DNA from: Rhizobium rhizogenes NBRC 13257
Lineage (GTDB): Bacteria; Pseudomonadota; Alphaproteobacteria; Rhizobiales; Rhizobiaceae
Assembly (NCBI RefSeq): GCF_000696095.1
Contig: NZ_BAYX01000002.1
Span: 62,001-126,000 of the forward strand
Direction of reading: 5' to 3'
Length of the DNA: 64,000 nucleotides
In this document: positions 52,361-60,974 of the stretch, piece by piece
How the letters are laid out: every line of letters starts with the position of its first letter
Numbering within the stretch: position 1 is the stretch's first letter
Made by a program: the position numbers and the translations under genes
Notes under the pieces: model-generated
Told to the model about the DNA's origin: nothing
Databases searched by the model: none
Seen by the model: the letters and a program-made list of their open reading frames with translations, nothing else

Positions 52361-53322
52361 CGCCGGCTGACGACGCGCAGTTCGCGGATCGGGCTTTCCC
52401 TGTTGCCGAACAGCGGCGCGCCCGATTGCGGGGCAGTCTTCTGTTCCGGCGGCAGATAGGTGTAGCTGTCGGCGCGGCGCCAGGCTTCGACGCGAGCGTG
52501 GCTTTCCTCCGCATCGATGCTGTCCAGCACCAGCCAGGCGCGGCTGACGCTACCGTGACGTTCGGAAAGGTGTGGATAAAAGCGTTCGAGCGCATAGACG
52601 GCGTCGGCAAAGCCCATGCCGAGACTGACCAGCGTCACCGCCAATTGCTGGCCGGATGTATCGATCATGATGCGCTCGGCAAGCCAGTGGCTGGAGGTGA
52701 GCGCGTCAGCGAGCGTGGCGGCAAAATGCTGCGCATCCCGTTCCCGGGCGAAGCGCACCATCAAGGCTTCCTGCGTATCGGACAGATTGCGAAGACCCAG
52801 ACGGTCATTGTCGTCGCGGCCAAGATGGCGCGCGACGTGCTTTATCGTCTGCCGCAGGGCTTCCTCGCGGGCGAGGCGTTCAGCCTCAGGGTCGGGTACG
52901 CTTGCCTCCGAGCGTGGCGCTGGTGCCGGTCCGGCCGCCGGGATCTCCGATGCGGTCATGCCGCGCTCCGGCTCCGCCTGGTGCAGGCCTACCAGAGCGT
53001 CGATGACTTTGGGCGACAGCGACGGCCTGCGGACAATGGCTTTCGCATGCGCGGCGCCCTGTGTGCGGGCAATGGTGATCAATGTGTCGTCGTCGATCGC
53101 CTGCGAACTTGTCAGAAACGGTGCGGCGATGGCGATCGGCTGACAGCCGATGAAGAGGGCGACGGCGGCCGGCACGGTCGGGCATTGCGAGAGTGCGGCG
53201 ACGGCCTGGCGTTTCGCCTCGTCGGTCGATGCCTGGAAGAGGGGGCTGAAGAGCTCGGCAAACTGGCGAAGCTCCGATTTGGACGGGTGGTTCATGCCTT
53301 CGAAACTGGTAACCGTCGCCAT
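52357..53322 (-). CDS. DUF2336 family protein
   Basis: The 321-residue protein MATVTSFEGMNHPSKSELRQFAELFSPLFQASTDEAKRQAVAALSQCPTVPAAVALFIGCQPIAIAAPFLTSSQAIDDDTLITIARTQGAAHAKAIVRRPSLSPKVIDALV shows helical repeats like those of DUF2336. This family is linked to cell-cycle regulation in some alphaproteobacteria, but has no established function here. A Pro/Ala linker separates the C-terminal domain. The ATG at 53322 follows AAGGACG; an ATG at 53397 is possible but has no ribosome site. The gene's stop lies in a repeat element. Confidence 0.8.
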   Translation of the reverse strand: MATVTSFEGMNHPSKSELRQFAELFSPLFQASTDEAKRQAVAALSQCPTVPAAVALFIGCQPIAIAAPFLTSSQAIDDDTLITIARTQGAAHAKAIVRRPSLSPKVIDALVGLHQAEPERGMTASEIPAAGPAPAPRSEASVPDPEAERLAREEALRQTIKHVARHLGRDDNDRLGLRNLSDTQEALMVRFARERDAQHFAATLADALTSSHWLAERIMIDTSGQQLAVTLVSLGMGFADAVYALERFYPHLSERHGSVSRAWLVLDSIDAEESHARVEAWRRADSYTYLPPEQKTAPQSGAPLFGNRESPIRELRVVSRR

Positions 53323-53811
53323 CAGGACCACGTCCTTCTTGCGAACTGTCGCAGGCTCTTCCAGATCTCGAAACCGGTCACGCACGCCAACACCCATACT
53401 GATACGCGAAACAAAAAGAACGGGAACCCGATCATCAAACGCATGCGACGCGACATCTTTTCGCCGCCGAGCCGGAGCGTGCGTGGCTTTCGCGCGCGCA
53501 ATCGGCGGTGGCTGTCGAAACGGTCGTATACACGGTCGTCCTGATCTGGCTTTCTTGGAGAGTAAGGCTGGCAGGGTTAATGGTTGGTGAAAACTTTATT
53601 AAAATCCAAATAAAAACTGCGCGTTAAGCTTGCGCAGGGTTTTCCGCGACATTCGCGTCGGATCGCTTGTGTTTGATGGTTCTCGGCCCACATCGAGATC
53701 GTTTTGGCGCGATGCCTGGATTGTCGTGCTCAACTTATGAGGGCTTTGACGGCTTGTGCTGTCCAACGGCGTGAAGATGGAGTTGGACGCTTGGATTTCG
53801 ACGCTTCCGGC
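53323..53811. other. Intergenic region upstream of the DUF2336 gene
   Basis: The first 75 bp may be coding if the longer DUF2336 start is used. The rest holds an AT-rich stretch (53580-53630) but no gene, repeat or clear operator that I could support. Confidence 0.4.
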
Positions 53812-54018
53812 TCAGAGCCCTTTATGCTCGCGCAACGCCACCAGCAGCTTCTCGGAGGTGTCGCAACCGGATTGAAACAGGCTGATCGCCGCCGTTGCCG
53901 CGAACTGGGCTTCAGTGCTTTTGATGTCGATCCGCTTCTCCAGGCACCACTTATCGAGTGCGCCCCGCAGGACGTTAACGTCCTCGGGAGAGAAGAAGGA
54001 ATTGGCCGCGACTGACAT
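53812..54018 (-). CDS. Conserved hypothetical protein, 68 residues
   Basis: The protein SVAANSFFSPEDVNVLRGALDKWCLEKRIDIKSTEAQFAATAAISLFQSGCDTSEKLLVALREHKGL is a short all-helical soluble protein. The sequence SFFSPEDVNVLRGALDKWCLEKRIDI looks conserved and has coding-like codon use. GAGGGTGG precedes the ATG. The two cysteines are well separated. Function unknown; a palindrome lies about 50 bp upstream. Confidence 0.7.
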   Translation of the reverse strand: MSVAANSFFSPEDVNVLRGALDKWCLEKRIDIKSTEAQFAATAAISLFQSGCDTSEKLLVALREHKGL

Positions 54019-54541
54019 TGCCCACCCTCTGTTTCACCCGTCACAATACGTTAATTTGCCGTTACCGCAAATAATATTTGCGTGACACTTTTTTGCAACG
54101 CATCTTGTCTCTGCTTCATTCGCGGATAGAAGGCTATACTCATCTAAGAGCATGATTTTGCGATGTTTTATGGATGAGATGATCCCCGAATTTTTTACAT
54201 CGCATATGAAACCAAATCCGACCTTTCCGCGTTTATTGCTCAGGAGGCCGCGGAAGCCCGTGGTAAGGTGCGACGATGATTAGCATTCTGTTAACCACAG
54301 TATGTCTGAATTCGGGTGAAAACAGCGATTTGCAGAATTTGGTCGCATGATAGTTCGCATGGAAGCCACAGTTGGTCGTCCATGTCACGGTGTTCAGAGA
54401 ATATCGTGAGAAGGCGTGAATGCCCTTTGTCGGAGCCGCAGGAGGCCGCGAAGACTAAAGGGCACGCTGGTCCGCTTTGATGGCGGACAGGGTGAAATCA
54501 GTCGCAAATTCATCCGTCTCGGGTTGTTAATGGAGACGAGA
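54019..54541. other. Intergenic region with an operator-like palindrome
   Basis: The 17-bp palindrome CGCAAATA-A-TATTTGCG (54066-54082) sits just upstream of the 68-residue protein gene. A TTAATTTGCCGTTAC stretch (54051-54065), close to the TTAA-N7-TTAA CtrA consensus, lies between them. No gene is supported in the remaining 450 bp, although an untranslated leader or small RNA for the next small gene would fit. Confidence 0.5.
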
Positions 54542-54709
54542 ATGGCAAAGATCATATCCCTTTCGGACCGACGATCGCGGTTGCCGCGACGTGCCCAAAA
54601 GGAGCCGGTTGAGGCGAAGATCCTTCTGTTCACCGGCGTGCGCTACGAGCGCCTCGACGCTAGCTCCCACCGTCCCGGCACGGGACCGAAGCGGGCAAAG
54701 GGCAAGTAG
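54542..54709 (+). CDS. Small basic protein, 55 residues
   Basis: The protein MAKIISLSDRRSRLPRRAQKEPVEAKILLFTGVRYERLDASSHRPGTGPKRAKGK is strongly basic (Arg and Lys over a quarter of residues), with a short central hydrophobic strand (AKILLFTGVRYERL). GGAG lies 6 bases before the ATG. The pattern suggests a small nucleic-acid-binding protein, which is only an inference. It follows a long 500-bp gap and stands alone. Confidence 0.6.
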   Translation: MAKIISLSDRRSRLPRRAQKEPVEAKILLFTGVRYERLDASSHRPGTGPKRAKGK

Positions 54710-54795
54710 TTCGATCATAGGCCGGCGGATTTCGTCGGCGTTCAGCCGCCAGGGCGGCTTTCAGCTTCGCGGTTCAAACCACGATATGCCGTCGG

Positions 54796-55368
54796 TTAGC
54801 CCCGGCTTTTCAGCTCAATTTCACTGTCATCAAACACATCGCATCCGGCTTCAGACAGGAAGTTCCGGGCGGCATCGTCGAAGCTTGCTTCGGGCGCCAT
54901 GGCGCGCAGCACGACGTAGCCCTCCGCACGCGGCACTTCGACCAGGATCGATTGCGCAAGCGATGGCGGCAGCGCCTTGCGGATGCCCGTCAGCTGGACC
55001 GGCGAGGCGAGCAAAAGGTCGAGCGCGCCGCCGACCGAGGTGCGGTCGCTCATGCTGAAGACCTCGTTGGATGCCGCGTCGTAGACCGATAGCGACCAGA
55101 ACGGCACCTTGCCTTTGGCGGTCAGGCGGATCGGCTGTTCGTCGATGTCGAAGGCGCAGACAGCGGTGCGGATATAGGGATCGCTGTTGGAAAGCCCCGC
55201 ATCGTCATCCTTGTTGTCGAGCATATAGAAATGGTTTTCATCACCTTCATCCTCGATGCGGGTATAGGCGTCGCGGTCCGAGAAATGCGGCAGGGACAAG
55301 ATGATGATGAGGTGCAGCAGGGCTGCGCCAAGTACTCCGGTCAGGATGGCGAAGACGGTCCTAAACAT
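54796..55368 (-). CDS. DUF1254 family membrane-anchored protein
   Basis: The 190-residue protein has an N-terminal membrane helix (FRTVFAILTGVLGAALLHLIIILSL). The periplasmic part has the DUF1254 phrases SDPYIRTAVCAFDIDEQPIRLTAKGKVPFWSLSVYDAASNEVFSMSD. It overlaps its upstream neighbour, the DUF1214 gene, by 8 bp, so the two are one operon. In longer homologues these two domains occur in a single chain. Function unknown. Confidence 0.83.
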   Translation of the reverse strand: MFRTVFAILTGVLGAALLHLIIILSLPHFSDRDAYTRIEDEGDENHFYMLDNKDDDAGLSNSDPYIRTAVCAFDIDEQPIRLTAKGKVPFWSLSVYDAASNEVFSMSDRTSVGGALDLLLASPVQLTGIRKALPPSLAQSILVEVPRAEGYVVLRAMAPEASFDDAARNFLSEAGCDVFDDSEIELKSRG

Positions 55369-55948
55369 GGCCGCATCCGATTTTCTCGAGCTTGGGCATG
55401 GAGAGGTCGATCAGACCGGAATTTCCGGCGGCTGGCGTATCCAGCAGCGTCCATGTCAGCCGGAAATTGCCTCCGGAGGGCAGGGCCAGCCAGTTGCCGG
55501 CTTGCGCGTTCGATGAAACGGTGATGCTGAAGCTTGAATCGGGATTGCGCAGCACCACCCAGGAATTGATCGCCGAGGGCCGGCCGGGAGGCGCTTCAAG
55601 CGCTTCGCCGTCATTGCCGGCGATGAACAGTGTCCAGAGCCGCGCCGGCGGGGTTTGTCCGCTGATGCGATAGCTGCAAGCCGCCGTCAACCGAGCGCCG
55701 CTATCGTCATCGGATGCAATGAACGACAATCCCTCTGCGGTGCCATAGAGCAACCGTCCGGCGCGCGCGCGATGCGACTTCGCATAGGGGTCGGCATCCG
55801 ACGTGTGCATATCCGGAAAAGCCTGCCAGGCGCCAAGCTTGATCGCACCGAAACCGGAGGTCGCGTCCAGCGCAAAAAGCGTGAACAGGATTCCGCCGCC
55901 AAAGGCGAGCATCAGCGAAACTGCAACAAGAAGGGGAACCCGGAACAC
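55361..55948 (-). CDS. DUF1214 family membrane-anchored protein
   Basis: The 195-residue protein has an N-terminal membrane helix (VPLLVAVSLMLAFGGGILFTLFALD). The mature domain SYRISGQTPPARLWTLFIAGNDGEALEAPPGRPSAINSWVVLRNPDSSFSITVSSNAQAGNWLALPSGGNFRLTWTLLD matches DUF1214. It precedes the DUF1254 gene with an 8-bp overlap and is probably translationally coupled to it. Function unknown; the pair probably acts at the periplasmic face of the inner membrane. Confidence 0.84.
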   Translation of the reverse strand: MFRVPLLVAVSLMLAFGGGILFTLFALDATSGFGAIKLGAWQAFPDMHTSDADPYAKSHRARAGRLLYGTAEGLSFIASDDDSGARLTAACSYRISGQTPPARLWTLFIAGNDGEALEAPPGRPSAINSWVVLRNPDSSFSITVSSNAQAGNWLALPSGGNFRLTWTLLDTPAAGNSGLIDLSMPKLEKIGCGHV

Positions 55949-56089
55949 CCTAAGATCGTCCTTATGACCAATCAGGTGGCGATTTATCCCTGATTCTGAC
56001 GGCAGGGGAAAGGGTTAGTGGGTAGATTGCCGAACTTGCGTTCAAAAACACAGGATCATAACGCATTGCGCCATGCGGTCGGCGTGACC

Positions 56090-58285
56090 TTATTCCGCGG
56101 TTGCCACCTTCTGCGTCGCAAGCGGTGCCGCCGCCTTCAGCTTGTCGCCGAGGTCGCGCAGTATCTTGGTGGAATCCACCGATAGCGTCCGTGGGCGAAC
56201 AAGCGGCGGCAAGGTGTTTTCGGATCCGTCGGCAGGCTTCTTGGCGGCCACGGCCTGCGGCTTCTGCACCGGGAAGGGGTTGTCGATACCAGGGAGGGGC
56301 TTCAGCACGATGCCCTGATGGGCATAGTCCATGATCTTCTTGAAGGTCATGGCCGGCAGGGTGCCGCCCGTCATGTTGTTGGTGGAGGTGTAGTCGTCGT
56401 TGCCGAACCAGACGGCGCAGGTGTAGTTGCCGGTGAAGCCGATGAACCAGGCGTCGCGATAAGCTTGCGTCGTGCCGGTCTTGCCGCCGACGAGGATGCC
56501 GCGATCGAGCGCCGCCCTGCGGCCCGTGCCGATTTGCGGGATCTGGATCAGCATCTGGTTCATATAGGAATTGGCTTTTTCGGTGAGGACGCGCTTGGCT
56601 GGCAGCTCGTCATGACTGAAGTCGTAAAGCACCTTGCCGTCATAGCCGACGATCTGCCCGATGCCGTGGCGGCGGGACTGCATGCCGTCGGCCGGGAAGA
56701 CGGCATAGGCCGTCGCCTGGTCCAGCACGGTCACTTCGGACGTCCCGATCGGAATGGTCTTGTCGTTGCGGATCGGCGTTTCCACGCCCATGGCCTTGGC
56801 CATGTCGCGGATTGGCTGGATGCCGAATTTCTCCTTGGCGAGGCGTACCGGAATAGTGTTGATCGATTGCGCGATCGCAGTCGCCAGCGTCACCTTGCCT
56901 GAATAGCGGTTTTCATAATTGTGCGGGCTCCAGTTGCCCCAGGTGATCGGCGCGTCGACGATGGTGGAGGTCGGCGTCATGCCCCTCTCCATGGCAACGG
57001 AATAGGTGTAGATCTTGAAGGAAGAGCCCGGCTGCCGCAGCGCCCTTGTGGCACGGTTGAACTGGCTCTCGCCATAATCCCGACCGCCGACCATGGCGCG
57101 CACCGCGCCGCCGTTTTCGATGACGACCGTTGCGCCCTGCTTGGCATGATAGCGCTCGCCATATTCCATCAGGCTGGATTCGACCGAATCTTCCGCGGCT
57201 TTCTGCAGCCCCATGTCGATGGTGGTGCGAACGATCAGCGACCGCTCGGGGAAGCGGGCGGCAAGGCGCTGCACCTCGTCGAAGGCCCAGTCGAGGAAGA
57301 AGTCCGGGGATTCGATCTGGGCGCGGTCGACCACGGAGGCGGGATTGCGCCGCGCGGCAATCACCTGCCCTTCGGTCATTAGCCCGCTTTGCACGAGATT
57401 GCTCAAAACATCGTTGGCGCGGGCGCGGGCGGCCGGCAGATTGACATGCGGGGCATATTTCGCCGGCGCTTTGAACAGGCCGGCGAGCATCGCGGCTTCC
57501 GCCAGGTTGACGTCGGTAATGCTCTTGCCGAAGTAGAACTGTGCGGCAGCAGCCGCGCCAAACGTGCCGCCGCCCATATAGGTGCGGTCGAGATAGAGGC
57601 TGAGGATATCTTTCTTCGAGAGATTGGCTTCCAGCCAGATTGCCAGGAAGGCTTCCTTGATCTTGCGGTCGAGGGAACGCTCGTTGCTGAGGAAGATGTT
57701 CTTGGCGAGCTGCTGTGTCAGGGTCGAGCCGCCCTGGACGACGCCGCCGGCCTGGGCATTCACCGATAATGCCCGGAACAGGCCGATGACGTCGATGCCG
57801 AAATGATCGAAGAAGCGCCGGTCCTCGGTCGCCAGCACCGCCTTGACGAAATAGTCCGGCAACTGGTCCACCGGTACGGAATTCTCATGGATGATACCGC
57901 GATGGCCGATGACGTTGCCGTAGCGGTCGGTGAAGGTGACGGCGAAATTACCGCGATTGCGCCAGTCGCCCTGTGTCGCTTCGAAAGCCGGCATGGCGAG
58001 CATCAGTAGCACAACGGACCCGGCGGTGCCGAGCGTTAATCCTTCGCCAAGCAGTTCAAACAGGATGCGTTTCCAGCCGCGGGCGCGGAAACGACGAAAG
58101 AAAATGGTAATGTCTTCCCAAAGTTCGCCAAGGCGAAAGCCTGCGTTCCATAGAGAAGAGTCGATCCAGGAATCGATGCGCAGCAGAATATGCCGCTTCC
58201 GGCGCGGCCGCTTTTCCGCCTGGCCTTCCGGTTGCGCATCGGGCTTGGTCTCTGGCCCGTTCTCTGGGTTGGATGGGTCTTCCAC
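56090..58285 (-). CDS. Bifunctional penicillin-binding protein (class A)
   Basis: The 731-residue protein has a basic cytoplasmic start, one membrane helix (about residues 75-95), a GT51 glycosyltransferase with ATEDRRFFDHFGID and QGGSTLTQQLAKN, and a transpeptidase with SxxK (PGSSFK), SxN (SINTI) and KTG (GGKTGTTQAYRDAWFIG). It polymerises and cross-links peptidoglycan. The C-terminal extension is Pro/Lys-rich. Several class A PBPs occur in rhizobia, so no numbered name is given. It is divergent from the YcgN-type gene. Confidence 0.94.
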   Translation of the reverse strand: MEDPSNPENGPETKPDAQPEGQAEKRPRRKRHILLRIDSWIDSSLWNAGFRLGELWEDITIFFRRFRARGWKRILFELLGEGLTLGTAGSVVLLMLAMPAFEATQGDWRNRGNFAVTFTDRYGNVIGHRGIIHENSVPVDQLPDYFVKAVLATEDRRFFDHFGIDVIGLFRALSVNAQAGGVVQGGSTLTQQLAKNIFLSNERSLDRKIKEAFLAIWLEANLSKKDILSLYLDRTYMGGGTFGAAAAAQFYFGKSITDVNLAEAAMLAGLFKAPAKYAPHVNLPAARARANDVLSNLVQSGLMTEGQVIAARRNPASVVDRAQIESPDFFLDWAFDEVQRLAARFPERSLIVRTTIDMGLQKAAEDSVESSLMEYGERYHAKQGATVVIENGGAVRAMVGGRDYGESQFNRATRALRQPGSSFKIYTYSVAMERGMTPTSTIVDAPITWGNWSPHNYENRYSGKVTLATAIAQSINTIPVRLAKEKFGIQPIRDMAKAMGVETPIRNDKTIPIGTSEVTVLDQATAYAVFPADGMQSRRHGIGQIVGYDGKVLYDFSHDELPAKRVLTEKANSYMNQMLIQIPQIGTGRRAALDRGILVGGKTGTTQAYRDAWFIGFTGNYTCAVWFGNDDYTSTNNMTGGTLPAMTFKKIMDYAHQGIVLKPLPGIDNPFPVQKPQAVAAKKPADGSENTLPPLVRPRTLSVDSTKILRDLGDKLKAAAPLATQKVATAE

Positions 58286-58450
58286 GCTCTACTTCCCGAC
58301 CACAATGCCGCGTCGCGTATTCTTTTGGGACACGCAATGCCTATCTTCTGATAGACTGGCATACTGAATATTTGGTTGATTTACCAAAAAGAACAAGAGA
58401 CATGCATGCCGCAGCCCGCATTTCCCTCGCGCGCGGCGAGGACGACGATC

Positions 58451-58936
58451 ATGGACGACACACCTTTCTGGAAAAGCAAGACGCTGACGGAGATGAGCAC
58501 ACCCGAATGGGAAAGCCTCTGCGACGGCTGCGGTCTCTGTTGTCTCAACAAGCTGGAGGACTGGGATAGCGGCGACGTCTATTTCACGTCGGTCCGCTGC
58601 AAGCTGATGGACGGCCAAAGCTGTCGATGCACCAGCTATCCGAACCGCTGGGATTTCGTGCCCGACTGCGTGCAGCTGACGCCAGAAAAGGTTCCGGACC
58701 TGCAATGGCTGCCGCCGACCTGCGCCTATCGTCTCGTCGACGAAGGACGTGATCTCTACTGGTGGCATCCGCTGATATCGGGCGACCCGGAAACGGTTCA
58801 TATTGCCCGCGCCTCGGCGCGTGGTCGCACCATTAGCGAAGACGAAGTCTCCGTCGACGATTTCGAGGATTATGTCGTCGACTGGCCGTTGACGGTGGAG
58901 GACGAGATGGAGGCCACCCCTCCGGCAAAAGCCTAG
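58451..58936 (+). CDS. YcgN/UPF0260-type cysteine-cluster protein
   Basis: The 161-residue cytosolic protein has cysteines at positions 24, 27, 30, 31, 50, 58, 60, 73 and 91 ([22 protein letters not shown] and TCAYRL). This cluster is typical of the YcgN/UPF0260 or YkgJ zinc/Fe-S-cluster family. Function unknown. The ATG at 58451 follows GAGGACG; ATGs upstream at 58376 and 58406 are possible. Confidence 0.88.
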   Translation: MDDTPFWKSKTLTEMSTPEWESLCDGCGLCCLNKLEDWDSGDVYFTSVRCKLMDGQSCRCTSYPNRWDFVPDCVQLTPEKVPDLQWLPPTCAYRLVDEGRDLYWWHPLISGDPETVHIARASARGRTISEDEVSVDDFEDYVVDWPLTVEDEMEATPPAKA

Positions 58937-59041
58937 GTTTTGGCGCCCTGTCGCGCCAAGCTGTCGCATCGGCGCTCGTTGAATTCACCGGCCACGCATG
59001 ATATCGCGCGGTGCCTTCGCCAATGCACAGGGAGCCTCCGC

Positions 59042-59350
59042 GTGATCCGCCATATCGTCTTCTTCACCGTTCCCGATCGCGCCAATCTCGAGGCTGTGCG
59101 GTCCGGGCTGTCGATCCTGACGGCTATTCCCCATGCGCGCCTGCTGGAGATCGGCACCAATGTGAAGACGGATCAGCTCGGCACCGATGTCGATATCGTG
59201 GTCTATGGCGAATTCGACGACGAAGCGGCGCTGGCGGCCTACAAGGCGCATCCGAATTATCAACTTTCGATCGAGCGGGTCCGCCCGCTGCGCGAAATGC
59301 GGATCGCGGCGGACTACGAAAGCACAGCGGCGGTGCGCGAGCCGGTTTAA
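59042..59350 (+). CDS. Dabb-family (stress-responsive A/B barrel) protein
   Basis: The 102-residue protein starts at GTG 59042 with GGGAG upstream: IRHIVFFTVPDRANLEAVRSGLSILTAIPHARLLEIGTNVKTDQLGTDVDIVVYGEFDDEAALAAYKAHPNYQLSIERVRPLREMRIAADYES. The ferredoxin-like A/B barrel is the Dabb fold; HPNYQ and RHIVFF are typical. Members include small stress proteins and some cyclases; activity unknown. Confidence 0.88.
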   Translation: MIRHIVFFTVPDRANLEAVRSGLSILTAIPHARLLEIGTNVKTDQLGTDVDIVVYGEFDDEAALAAYKAHPNYQLSIERVRPLREMRIAADYESTAAVREPV

Positions 59351-59404
59351 CCGTTGGCGAAAGCACTATAGCGCAGTCAATCCGGATAGTTGGGTATGGT
59401 AGCG

Positions 59405-59511
59405 GAATCAGTTTCGCCGCAACTGGATTCATCGCGCGAAGATCCGGACTCAACTTCTCTCGCTGGCGACTCAACTCGCGAAAAAGTGACCTCAAGCGAT
59501 TCAAAAGACTC
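59405..59511. promoter_or_regulatory. Helically phased cluster of six GANTC sites
   Basis: GANTC occurs at 59405, 59426, 59447, 59468, 59498 and 59507, every copy followed by A (GANTCA). The first four are exactly 21 bp apart, two helical turns. A one-base-expanded copy, GACCTCA at 59488, fills the gap at 20 bp. GANTC is the CcrM methylation target in alphaproteobacteria, and its usual frequency would be about one per 256 bp or lower. The site lies in the 567-bp gap between the Dabb gene and feuN, which also holds inverted repeats TTACG-TG-CGTAA (59529-59540) and GCATCA-GCCCG-TGATGC (59559-59575). No gene is supported in this gap. Confidence 0.65.
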
Positions 59512-59917
59512 AAGAAAATCTACGCGTCTTACGTGCGTAAAACGCTTTAAGGCCAGTTGCATCAGCCCGTGATGCGTCACCTGTCATGGTGCGACTATCA
59601 GGTAATGATAATCAAGAAAGATTAAAAATGCCTGACTTCTCCCGAGTCTCAGGCGTGGTTCCGGCATTTGGGAGGGGCAATTGGCGCGGCTTGTCAGCCG
59701 TTTCCGGATGCGGCCGAGGTTCGAAGCGCGTCAACGGGCCACTCGTCGCCGGATCGGAGATGCGGATTACGATAAGTATAATTAACGCAATGACTTAAAA
59801 GAGGAAAAACTCCGGCCGCACGTTTTGCGCGTGGAAAATTACCGCCCATTCATTTGCCATTCAGACGCGTTTGGGTACATATTCGGTCAAGTTAATGTCC
59901 CCGTGGGAAGTCTGAGT

Positions 59918-60166
59918 ATGGCATCATTCATAAGCATAGCAGCAGCGGCCGCGCTCATGGCCGGCTCGACTGTTCTGCCGACGCCGACGCCGACCCTGGT
60001 GGCGCGTGTAAACAGCGACTGCAGCGAGGCTGCGGCCGAAGTTGTCGCCAAGACAGGCGGGCAACTCCTTTCCGCGCAGCCGTCAGGCGACAGTTGTGTC
60101 GTCACCGTCCTCGTTCAGGGCAACGGCCAGCGGCCGCGCAAAGTGACCATGAAGGTGCCGATGTAG
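59918..60166 (+). CDS. feuN: FeuN-like small periplasmic protein
   Basis: The 82-residue protein has a signal peptide (MASFISIAAAAALMAGSTVLP). The mature part is short, with two cysteines (NSDCSEAAAEVVAKTGGQLLSAQPSGDSCVVTVLVQGNGQRPRKVTMKVPM), and has the size and shape of a PepSY-like or small sensor-modulating domain. In Sinorhizobium meliloti, feuN encodes a small periplasmic negative regulator of the FeuQ kinase just upstream of feuP. Position and size make this a good candidate; identity is inferred from context. GGGAAG precedes the ATG. Confidence 0.72.
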   Translation: MASFISIAAAAALMAGSTVLPTPTPTLVARVNSDCSEAAAEVVAKTGGQLLSAQPSGDSCVVTVLVQGNGQRPRKVTMKVPM

Positions 60167-60237
60167 GTGGAAACACTGTCACGCCGGCACGCAGGGAACG
60201 CTCTAACGCTTTGAATCTCACGCAAAATCTTATGGCC

Positions 60238-60252
60238 GAGTGGATTCCACTC
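60238..60252. promoter_or_regulatory. Perfect inverted repeat between feuN and feuP
   Basis: GAGTGGA-T-TCCACTC is a perfect 15-bp palindrome ending 50 bp before the feuP ATG and contains a GANTC. It could be an operator for the system's own regulation. Confidence 0.5.
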
Positions 60253-60302
60253 AAACCTGATTTGCAGTACTGTTTCTCGAACCGGGGAAATTGGGTCGGA
60301 AT

Positions 60303-60974
60303 ATGCGAATTCTCATTGTCGAAGACGATATCAATCTCAATCGCCAGCTTGCCGATGCCTTGAAAGAGGCAGGCTATGTGGTCGATACAGCCTTCGACGG
60401 CGAGGAAGGGCATTTCCTCGGCGATACCGAACCTTATGACGCCATCATCCTCGATATCGGCCTTCCGGAAATGGATGGGATCACCGTGCTCGAGAAATGG
60501 CGTGGTGCGGGCCGGGGAACGCCGGTGCTGATCCTGACGGCCCGCGACCGCTGGAGCGACAAGGTCGCCGGCATTGACGCCGGCGCCGACGACTATGTCG
60601 CCAAGCCCTTCCACGTCGAGGAAGTATTGGCGCGCATCCGGGCGCTGATCCGCCGTGCCGCCGGCCACTCCTCATCCGAAATCATCTGCGGCCCGGTGCG
60701 CCTCGACACCAAGAGTTCGAAGGCGAGCGTCGACGGCAAGCCGTTGAAGCTCACCTCGCATGAATACCGCCTGCTCGCCTATCTCATGCATCATAAGGGC
60801 GAAGTCGTCTCGCGCACCGAGCTGGTCGAGCATATGTACGATCAGGATTTCGACCGCGATTCCAACACGATCGAGGTTTTCGTTGGCCGTCTGCGCAAGA
60901 AGATGGGCGTCGACCTGATCGAGACCGTCCGTGGTCTGGGCTACCGCATCCAAGCTCCGACCAATGCGAATTAA
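60303..60974 (+). CDS. feuP: OmpR-family response regulator FeuP
   Basis: The 223-residue protein has a receiver domain (residues 1-115) with acceptor Asp51 (IILDIGLPEMDG), switch Thr79 and Lys101 (VAKPFH), then a winged-helix output domain (VRLDTKSSKASVDGKPLKLTSHEYRLLAYLMHHKGEVVSRTELVEHMYDQDFDRDSNTIEVFVGRLRKKMG). FeuP with FeuQ controls cyclic-glucan export and osmotic adaptation in rhizobia and is needed for symbiosis in S. meliloti. The feuQ start lies within the last codons. Confidence 0.9.
   Translation: MRILIVEDDINLNRQLADALKEAGYVVDTAFDGEEGHFLGDTEPYDAIILDIGLPEMDGITVLEKWRGAGRGTPVLILTARDRWSDKVAGIDAGADDYVAKPFHVEEVLARIRALIRRAAGHSSSEIICGPVRLDTKSSKASVDGKPLKLTSHEYRLLAYLMHHKGEVVSRTELVEHMYDQDFDRDSNTIEVFVGRLRKKMGVDLIETVRGLGYRIQAPTNAN

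Noticed and set aside
59390..59580. Serine-rich reading frames on both strands through the GANTC cluster
   Set aside because: Neither has a good ribosome site, and the spacing of repeats in multiples of three is shared by both strands. The DNA repeat explains the Ser/Asp pattern better, although coding is not fully excluded.
59629..59796. A 55-codon frame MPDFSRVSG... between the GANTC cluster and feuN
   Set aside because: Only a weak AAAGATT lies before the ATG, there is no recognisable family and it overlaps a small inverted repeat.
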